Below are positions 57,125-64,000 of a stretch of DNA of 64,000 bases, one piece after another. The notes beneath the pieces are model-generated. The model had not been told where the DNA came from, ran no database searches, and saw only the letters and a list, made by a program, of their open reading frames with translations. The translations under genes were made by a program, and so were the position numbers. The stretch lies in the NCBI RefSeq assembly GCF_030272615.1, contig NC_081413.1:602580709-602644708 (forward strand), written 5' to 3'. Position 1 is the stretch's first letter; every line of letters begins with the position of its first letter. The stretch comes from Cryptomeria japonica (taxonomy: Eukaryota; Streptophyta; Pinopsida; Cupressales; Cupressaceae).

Positions 57125-58210
57125 TTGGCCAACAAATGTCACCCATTCCAGCATCTACTGCATAAAGGTGTCGCTTTTAAATGGACTGAGCAATGTCAAT
57201 CAGCCTTTCAAGCTCTTAAAGAATATTTGTTGTTGCCACCTATCCTAATGTCTCCTATAGAAGGAAAGCCATTCTTATTATATATTTCTACAACTGAAAT
57301 GGCATTAGGAGTTCTCTTGCCCCAACAAGATGAGAATGGCAAAGAGCGAGCTATTTATTATATCAGCCAGACACTGGTAGGTTATGAGCTAAATTATTCA
57401 ACTATTGAAAGGGCATGCTTAGCAGTGGTATTTGCAACACAAAAGCTTCAACATTATATGTTAAGTCACCAAACATTATTGGTTGCAAAAATTGATCCTC
57501 TAAAATACTTGCTTAGCAGAGCAGCTTTGACGGGTCACCTAGCAAAATGGGTCATGATTCTCAGTGAATTTGATATTGAGTATATGGAGCGAAAGGTGAT
57601 AAAAGGACAAGTCATAGCAGATCAACTTGCAGAGGCTCCTATTTATGATGATCATCCCATGTTGACAGATTTTCCAGATGAATCAGTATTTTCTCTTACA
57701 TCTTCTAATGAATGGAAGTTATACTTTGATGGATCCCATACCAAGTTCGGGTCCAGAGCCGGCATCTTTTTTGTCACCCCTCAAGGTGATGCTATTCCCA
57801 AGTCCTACAGGATAACTTTTCATTGTACCGATAACATTGTAGAGTATGAAGCACTGGTTACAGGACTCCGAGTAGCAGTCCACTGGAACATCACGCATTT
57901 ACAAGTCTATGGAGATTCTCAATTAGTCATCCGACAAGTGAATGATGACTATGAAATAAAAGATGAAAAGCTTATTCCTTATAAGCATATGGTAGATTTC
58001 TTCAAGACCAAATTCATGGCTATCCATTTCAATCAAGTTTCGAGAATGCAAAACAAGTCAGCAGATGCGATGGCTATGATTGCTTCCATGTTGAATATGC
58101 CCCATAATATGGACAAATGTGAATTTTTAGTCAAACAATTGCTGGTTCCTTCTTTTGACATTCCAACAGCGGATGTGATGTGCATTCTTGTTGGTCCCAA
58201 CTCCCCGTAG
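57125..58210 (+). pseudogene. RNase H and second RNase H of gypsy C pol
   Basis: The frame is continuous with RT except for the TAG at 57122. The first RNase H spans about 57180-57650, with FLLYISTTEMALGVLL and AIYYISQTLVGYELNY. A tether (IKGQVIADQLAEAP) leads to a second RNase H at about 57710-58100: KLYFDGSHTKFGSRAGIFF, VEYEALVTGLRVAVHW, VYGDSQLVIRQVNDDYE and SADAMAMIASML. All four acidic positions expected of the enzyme are present. The double RNase H places C in the Tat group. The frame meets TAG at 58208. Confidence 0.9.
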
Positions 58211-59467
58211 TACAATGACGTATATCAATATTTGAAATCCCAAACCTTACCACCCAACCTTTCCACTAACCAACGTTGAGCCTTTATCTGACAGACAGCC
58301 AAATATGTCATCATCGCCAACACCCTTTACCATCGTTCCTTTGACCATACCCTCCTCAGGTGTTTGGATTCTGATGAAGCACAAACGGCTTTACACAAGA
58401 TTCACAATGGTATATGCGGGGGCCATTTCAATGGTCTAAGCTTAGCCAAAAAGTTGATTCGTGCTGGGTATTATTGGCCTACTCTGGAAAAAGATGTTCA
58501 TGATTTTGTTAAGAAGTGCTACAAGTGCTAGATCCATGGAAATTACATTCATGCACCAGCCCAAGAGCTTCATTCTGTCATATCTCCATGGCCCTTTTCT
58601 CAATGGGGATTGGATCTTATTGGCAAAATTCACCCGACATCTGCAAATGGACACAAGTTTATCATTACAGCCACAGTGTATTTTACAAAATGGATCGAGG
58701 CTATCCCCATGACCTATATCACTGGTGTGCAAATTTCAAAATTCCTATTGAATTATATCATATGCCGGTATGGGGTTCCTCTTTCCATAGTCACTGATAA
58801 TGGTCGCCCCTTCAAGAATAAAGATGTCAAGGAACTCTATGAAAAATTTCATATCCAACACCGTTTCTCCAGTCCATACTATCCACAGGGGAATGGTCAA
58901 GCTGAAGCATCCAATAAAACCATTATCAAGATCCTGAAAAAGGTTGTCACTGACACTGGTCGAGATTGGCATGTTCAGTTGAATCTAGCACTATGGGCCT
59001 ATCGCACTTCTATCCGCACACCTACTGGCGCAACACCTTATTCCTTGGTGTATGGTGTAGAAGCCATTTTACCCTTGGAAGTGGAGATTCCTTCCTTGCG
59101 TGTTTCCTTGCAACATCTGATTGATGATGAGACACACAGAGTCTCTCGGTTGCACCAACTTGAGATGTTAGATGAGAAATGTCAGACAGTCCTGACACAT
59201 TTGCAAGCATATCAAAACCATCTCCGTCGCTCTTATAATAAGAAGGTCAAAGGGTGACACTTCGAAGTGGGAGATTTGGTTTTAAAGGCAAACCCTAAGA
59301 ATGCACAGTCTACTGACATCATCAAAGGAAAGTTTGAACCTAATTGGGTTGGGCCTTTCATAGTAACTGCAGCATATGGCTCGGGGGCATATCAGCTTGC
59401 TACCCCAGAAGGTGAACCTCTGTCTGATCCTATAAATAGCATGCATCTTCGCAAGTACTGGGCATAA
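58211..59467 (+). pseudogene. Integrase of gypsy C pol
   Basis: The same frame as the rest of pol, with stops near 58280, 58298, 58529 and 59255. The zinc-binding region is HKIHNGICGGHFNG, then KKCYKC. The core has WGLDLIGKIHPTSANG, VTDNGRPFKNKDVKELY and SPYYPQGNGQAEASN, giving D, D and E. The C-terminal part (GDLVLKANPKN, then EPNWVGPFIVTAAYGSGAY) ends HLRKYWA and TAA at 59467. Integrase inserts the cDNA. Only nonsense changes are seen, without frameshift. Confidence 0.9.
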
Positions 59468-59504
59468 TTTTCTATCAGCACTTCTTCAAATATGATCCTG
59501 AAAA

Positions 59505-59700
59505 AATACAAAAAAAAAAAAGGAAAAAGGAAAGCAAAAATACAAAAAAAAAATGGAAAAAGCAAAAAACTACAAAAAAAGTGAAAAAAAGAGCAAAAGA
59601 GTAAAGAAAAATACTTCGCCCTTTAGTGAAAACCTAGCAAACAGGCACTTTGGGAAAGTACCATGGTGAAAACCTAGCAATTAGGCGCCATGTGTAACAA
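59505..59700 (+). other. A-rich tract plus gtgaaaacctagcaa motif, element C
   Basis: Directly after pol come oligo-A runs, then gtgaaaacctagcaaacagg and a second gtgaaaacctagcaa copy. A has the same at 1810-2045 and B a minus-strand form near 25160-25260. Confidence 0.75.
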
Positions 59701-59936
59701 GATGATTGCTCCGTCATCTATCATGACCTCTAGCTATGCTTTCTCTTGGCCGGTTTATCATGTCTATCTTCATCTTGACCCAATGTCCTATTCTAGGCCT
59801 GTTATTGGTCAACATCATTGTCTTGCATACTCCGGTTTCTTGTACATATGTTTTGGTCCCGGTCTATGAATGTCTTTCCGATGCGCATTGGGTGTGTTCC
59901 CCTTGTCATGATCAATCACTGGAACTTTTGCATTTA
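59701..59936 (+). other. Spacer of element C
   Basis: A short pyrimidine-rich stretch without a gene. It is a much reduced counterpart of A 2046-2795. Confidence 0.5.
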
Positions 59937-60076
59937 AAATGTCCTGAAAAAATCTCTTAAAAATTGAAAAATGTCCTGAAAAAATCTCTTAAAAATTGAA
60001 AAATGTCCTGAAAAAATCTCTTAAAAATTGAAAAATGTCCTGAAAAAATCTCTTAAATAATTGAAAAATGTCCTGA
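59937..60076 (+). repeat. 32-bp tandem repeat, element C
   Basis: gtcctg starts at 59941, 59973, 60005, 60037 and 60070, so the period is 32 bp (last step 33). Four units are almost identical (gtcctgaaaaaatctcttaa plus aaattgaaaaat). The A counterpart is older and more varied. Confidence 0.92.
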
Positions 60077-60356
60077 AATAAATCCCTAAAAAAAAGTCAA
60101 ATAACGTCCTGAAAAAATGAACATAAAAACATTTCAAAACATTAAAATCCAAAAAAAACAAGCATTTTGTCAATAAAGGATCTCTTTTTGTGCATAAGAC
60201 AAATCACTGAGCATCCCTCCAATGACACACAATCTCGCATTGTGCTTTACTGAAATCATGCATAAACAGATGAACTTTTTCACTCAAACCAGACTTTCAA
60301 ACTAATCGCACTTGTCATATCAATCAACCTCAAAATCATTTGTCCTTGGCACACTA

Positions 60357-60610
60357 TCATGGGTCTTATACAGGGTGTGGTATACTCAAAACCAGACTAT
60401 GTCTTGTCTTAGACGGGGTACCACATGTCCTAAAACCAGACAGCATGATCGTCCTATCAACACTTTCAACTTTTGACAATGAAGATCAAGATGTTTGTTT
60501 GATTTGTTGGAATTTGTGCATCTTATCTTTTTAACTGATTTATCTTTGGCTTTGGTCATGTTCCTATGTTGCTTGATGATGTCACTGAGTGATTTAGAGT
60601 GACCAGGATG
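60357..60610 (+). other. Non-coding block conserved between elements C and A
   Basis: It aligns with A 3235-3505, including cttatacagggtgtggtata, gacggggtacc and gtgatttagagtgaccagga. Conservation appears stronger than in the sequence on either side. Confidence 0.65.
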
Positions 60611-61222
60611 GTTCATGGTTCCTTTCTTTTTTGTTGTGATTTTTGTTTGTCTGCAATGTGTCTGTCTTTTGCAAAAAGGGTTGCATTTCAGCTCTAGCCT
60701 TCAATGCCATGATGCTACGCATCCATTTTGCTACATTAAAATAAAGGTTCTCACCTACAAAGTGCATTACTGAAAGCAAGTTTTTCTTCTCTAACTATCC
60801 TCTGTTTCAGTTCTTCTTACTAACATTTCTTCCGTCAGTTCGAATAGTCAGTTCAGTCTAGTGCTTCGATTTCCCCAAACACACATGCTACATCCTGCAT
60901 TCATTGGTTAGTACATTTGCATTACATTAAGCATCATATCAAGTATCTTATCCATTTCATATTATAAATGCATCACAAACACATAAAAAAATACATTCAT
61001 ACATGTTCCACAATGGTACATCAATAGTGCATAAGTCATCCATACATGGAAAATAACATATGTCATAACACATTGCATCTCATCATATCTATGCATATCA
61101 TATATCATCATAATATCAGAGTACAAAATTGGACTGTCTATCCTAAGTATGGCCCACAGGCTGACTACAAAATGTCAAACTACATAATGTCCACTATCTG
61201 TCCTAAGGAGCACGTGCCTCTG
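60611..61222 (-). other. Probable 3' untranslated region of antisense gene, element C
   Basis: There is no reading frame. It aligns loosely with A 3536-4286. It lies immediately after the stop codon of the antisense PMD gene. Confidence 0.45.
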
Positions 61223-63070
61223 TCACTGGGTTCTCCCTCTGTCCTCTTCATCCTTACAATGTCTTGCGGATGATGTCCCTCCTAGTCCTGGCTGTGGTGG
61301 TCTCATAGGTCCACTCACTCCCATGCTGCTCAATGACCTCCGAGAGCGTGCCCTACTCTCTGTCCTCGATTGTGCCCGATATGAAACTGCTCTCTGCTCT
61401 GGTGGAACGACACCCTCATATAGTGTCCTCCAATGGCATATCTCCTCTCCAGTCTCTACTAGCATCTGTGCCATCTCTCATGCACTGGCATCCCGAATCA
61501 ACCCAATATACTCAGTGACTCTCTGTTCCTCTTGTTGTGCCTAAGCAATTGTTGTATCTCGAGCCACTGTGAGTCTGGCTATCTCTGCTCTGAACTGATC
61601 CTGCTGTCTCTCTAATGTCGCAATGTGATCCTACTGACTCGCTATGATAGCCCTGCACATCTCCATCTCCTCTGTCCTAGCTGTCTCCAGCTCTATGGGT
61701 ATATACTGCAATGCCTCCTGCTTGTCATCCCCACCCTCATCTCCGTCATCGTCATCCTCATCCTCATCTCCATCCTCGTCATCCCCATCCTCATCTCCAT
61801 CCTTTTCATCCCCCTCATCCTCATCCCCACCCTCATCCTCCTCATCCTCATCATCTCCCTCCTCCTCTCTTGTGAGTGGGAAGTCCTCCTATCGCCTCGG
61901 TACTGGACTATCCAGATCTGTCAATGGCACTGGCCATAGTTGTGCAAACCATCTCTCATACTCATCTGTCATCCCGGCATCCTCCACATCTGATCTCCAA
62001 TCCCATAGTCTCTGTTGTAGCTGTGAGAAGTCAGCATATGCTATGTGTGGCTGAATCATACTCCCCCACTGACTCGTCTCTCTGTGAGATCGGGCAAAGT
62101 GTGCAGTCCTCCTAGGTACATCCTGCCTCTCTCCAAACTATCGTCTGACTCTGTCTGGCAGGTACAACTCAATCACTCTCTGGCGATTCACTGGTCGCCC
62201 AATCAAGTACCTCTCCTGTCTACAATACGGTAACTCCTCACTGTCATCTGACCATCCTAGACAATCACGATATGGCCTCCATATGAACTCTCTCAGTCGG
62301 TCTAGCTCATGTCACCAATATAGTATGTATCCAAAAGGACCCTGTCTCAGTGCTCCCCCATAGTAGTACACATATGGTCGATGTGGTACTACCTATCTAT
62401 CTATAATTGGTCGACATATGGCTATGTGCTCAAATGCCCATACCTGTAGCAATGTGACTCCACAACTCAAAGTCTGAACTCCCTGATACGCTATCTGATG
62501 CAGCTGAAAATACAGCATAGCCAGTACACATGGTCCCCATGCATACACCGTCCCCTCTGTCTCCATCCGCTCCAGTACTCTTCCCCATCCAATAGGGAAT
62601 CCATGTCCTCGTCTGTCTCCTACTAGTAGACATGCTATCACCACTGCTATCACCACTGCTATCACCACATATCGTCGATCATACTCTGATGCCATAGTCT
62701 CCTAACCAATCTCCCTCTCCACGATATCCAGATCATCTGCGTCACACTCAAATAATCTGCACAATGCATCTCTCCCTGTCACTAGGTCATACTCTATCAT
62801 CTCTCCATGAATCGGAATGTGGAGGATACGCCATACATCCTCTAGTGTCACAGTCGCCTCTCCGGTCACCAAATGGAAGGAGGAGGTCTCTGAATGCCAT
62901 TGCTCTGCCAATGCGGTAAGTAGTCTTGTGTTTGCCCTAATCTCGGGCATGAACATGATATAGTATATCCCCAGTCCTGCTAATGTATCTTTGTCCATGC
63001 TCCTGAGTCTATGTCGTAGCATGAAGCAGTCAGGTTGGTTCTCCCGTGTGATCAATGGATACTGTCGCCT
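61223..63070 (-). pseudogene. Antisense plant-mobile-domain-like gene of element C, exon 2
   Basis: One frame of 616 codons including the stop runs from the acceptor at 63071 to TGA 61223 with no frameshift and eight in-frame stops. It starts RRQYPLITRENQPDCFMLRH. The PMD core is RLLTALAEQWHSETSSFHL, then VTGEATVTLEDVWRILHIPI (about 62920-62800). It continues GWGRVLERMETEGTVYAWGP, LQVWAFEHIAICRPIIDR, ELPYCRQERYLIGRPVNRQR and HIAYADFSQLQQRLWDW. An acidic D/E run (about 61870-61735) is followed by a coiled-coil-like part with HWRTLYEGVVPPEQR and an RS-rich tail. PMD proteins are known in plants from transposons and from silencing-related host proteins. The role here is not known. It is transcribed against gag-pol if its own TATA box is used. 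Confidence 0.82.
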
Positions 63071-63453
63071 CTGCATCACAATTGGGGCACATTTTGTCAG
63101 TTTTAGGGTTTGCTCCTATGGGTTGCATTTCCTCATTTCATCCACAAATCAGGGTGTTTTTCATCTAATCTGACCTATCCTACCTTTCTCCCCCCTTTTC
63201 AGATCATTTGCATGTCGTTTTGGACCAAAATTGAGTTCCCAATGCACAACTGCACCTGTGTCAAGGAACCTGCGCCTGTGTCATGTAACCTGCACCTGTG
63301 TCTCCCTACACAAGTGCAGAAGACATCACACAAGTGCAGGATTCACCCTACACAAGCGCAAAAGTCAATTTCTGCACTCCGTGTGGGCCCCGCAATGTCT
63401 CGCAAACAAGTCAAATTCATGAAATTGAAAACATGGGATTTTGAGATACATAC
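63071..63453 (-). other. Intron 1 of antisense PMD gene, element C
   Basis: The donor GTATGT is at 63453 and the acceptor TGATGCAG ends at 63071. Length is 383 bp, phase 0 on both sides. A branch-point-like CTGAC lies about 30 bp before the acceptor. The same borders exist in A. Splicing is predicted, not observed. Confidence 0.68.
63252..63360. repeat. Palindromic 20-bp-period word array in the intron, element C
   Basis: Three direct words (gcacctgtgt, gcgcctgtgt, gcacctgtgt) start at 63252, 63272 and 63292. Three inverted words (acacaagtgc type) have caagtgc/caagcgc at 63311, 63331 and 63353. Steps are 20, 20 and then 20, 22 bp. The direct words are the same as those in the leader at 49289-49400. 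The array lies 535-645 bp before the 3' LTR. Confidence 0.87.
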
Positions 63454-63531
63454 CGTTGCTCCTGCATCATCCGGTCGTCTGAATGTGCGTACACGTTCTC
63501 TGAGGTGATTTGCCATTGGAATGTTCACCAT
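63454..63531 (-). CDS. Antisense PMD gene exon 1, element C
   Basis: 26 codons start at ATG 63531 (MVNIPMANHLRERVRTFRRP) and end PDDAGAT at the donor. Joined to exon 2 the phase is kept. The same exon, of identical length and with its donor, is present in A. Confidence 0.7.
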
Positions 63532-63612
63532 TTATCTGCAAGTGTCCTTGTCTAGAGCAACAAATTCTCCTCTTTGGCTAGTGCAAATGACCTCTTTTCA
63601 CTCTCTTTGCCT

Positions 63613-63620
63613 CATTTATA
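63613..63620 (-). promoter_or_regulatory. TATA box for antisense PMD gene, element C
   Basis: TATAAATG on the minus strand, in gatctataaatgagg, is 89 bp upstream of the exon 1 ATG. The matching box in A is 90 bp away and that in B is 81 bp away. Confidence 0.58.
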
Positions 63621-63880
63621 GATCTTTGTCAATGCATAGATGGATGTGCACCCTCTCCATCTTATGTTGGTCACGGTCTTGTGCACCTTAAATTGCTTGT
63701 CCTTCATGCATCCGATATCCGATTGTCAATCCGTTCGATCCTATCATTTTTATCGATCAATTGGCCTCTTTCCTGCATGTTTCTAGCCAATTCCTCGAGG
63801 GGGCATGCATATGTCATTGTCATTGTCTGGGGCATTTTCATTATTGTTCTTTGAAACAATGCTTAAAATTGCATTGTCTC

Positions 63881-63894
63881 AAAGAGGGGCAAAA
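63881..63894 (+). promoter_or_regulatory. Polypurine tract of gypsy C
   Basis: aaagaggggcaaaa immediately precedes the 3' LTR. It is the same tract as in A and B. Confidence 0.88.
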
Positions 63895-64000
63895 TGTAGA
63901 CACCTAAAAATGGTCAACGCTTGTGGAGTCATACTTTAACATTTGCGAATTGCCTCATTTTAGGTTTTTGCATCGCATTAACATTTCTCCTATGATTCGC
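63895..64000 (+). repeat. 3' LTR of gypsy C, cut by window end
   Basis: It begins TGTAGACACCTAAAAATGG and matches the start of the 5' LTR at 47673 with about five differences in 106 bp. Confidence 0.92.

Larger units (their letters stand above)
47673..64000 (+). mobile_element. Gypsy (Tat-type) element C, nearly complete
   Basis: The 5' LTR, PBS, leader with periodic words, gag, pol and convergent spacer are followed by the antisense PMD gene, polypurine tract and first 106 bp of the 3' LTR, which runs off the window. In those 106 bp the two LTRs differ at about five positions. Pol is in one frame with nonsense changes only. It is the best-preserved gypsy copy here and the reference for reading A and B. 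The 5' flank is ttatt, and the matching 3' duplication would lie outside the window. Confidence 0.93.

Noticed and set aside
61223-63070. Independent host PMD gene near a retrotransposon
   Set aside because: The same gene lies at the same internal position, before the polypurine tract and 3' LTR, in A, B and C. It is therefore part of the elements.
1-64000. tRNA, rRNA or other structural RNA genes
   Set aside because: The only tRNA-like strings are the short primer-binding sites next to LTRs. No cloverleaf or rRNA sequence was seen by reading.

Overview
This window contains no recognisable host gene, tRNA, rRNA or bacterial feature. It is AT-rich plant nuclear DNA made almost entirely of nested LTR retrotransposons. 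LTRs of about 0.9-1.5 kb, dual-RNase-H Ty3/gypsy elements of the Tat type, Ty1/copia elements with repeated polypurine tracts, and heavy nonsense decay suggest a large seed-plant genome. A gymnosperm is my guess, but nothing in the sequence proves it.

Layout. 1-8562: 3' part of gypsy element A (+), ending in a complete 3' LTR (7037-8562) that cuts into the gag of copia D. 8563-10596: copia D (-), with gag remnant, PBS and 5' LTR. 10597-12566: unassigned, with a decayed plus-strand copia-type LTR. 12567-13756: PBS and 5' LTR of copia H (-), inserted in copia F. 13757-14697: gag/protease remnant of copia F (-). 14698 to about 46824: a three-layer nest. Element E (-) has its 3' LTR at 14698 and its 5' LTR at 46698. 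Gypsy B (-, 18832-44934) sits in E with a perfect 5-bp target duplication (cattc). Copia G (-, 34435-42072) sits in B. With F as outer host the nest is four deep. 46827-47672: fragment of another gypsy-like LTR (-). 47673-64000: gypsy C (+), complete except that its 3' LTR runs off the window.

Gypsy elements A, B and C share an architecture. Sense gag-pol is followed by a 1.7-kb or longer convergent spacer and then a gene on the opposite strand encoding a plant-mobile-domain (PMD)-like protein. In A and C this antisense gene has its own TATA box, a 26-codon first exon, a phase-0 intron and a long second exon (PMD, acidic stretch, coiled coil). B has a TATA box, a related first exon and the same long exon. 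Short words repeated with a 20-21 bp period lie in the antisense gene's first intron (A, C; probable in B) and again in the sense leader between PBS and gag (B, C). B and A/C use different words at corresponding positions.

Element E is a second unusual object. It has copia-type ends (initiator-Met-like PBS, repeated AGGGGGAG tracts), a zinc-knuckle gag and no pol. It carries a reading frame of about 1058 codons that I do not recognise, kept in one frame across the 26-kb insertion of B. Element A carries, where C has pol, a proline-rich reading frame with duplicated motifs. A and E may be non-autonomous elements using the machinery of relatives such as C and G.
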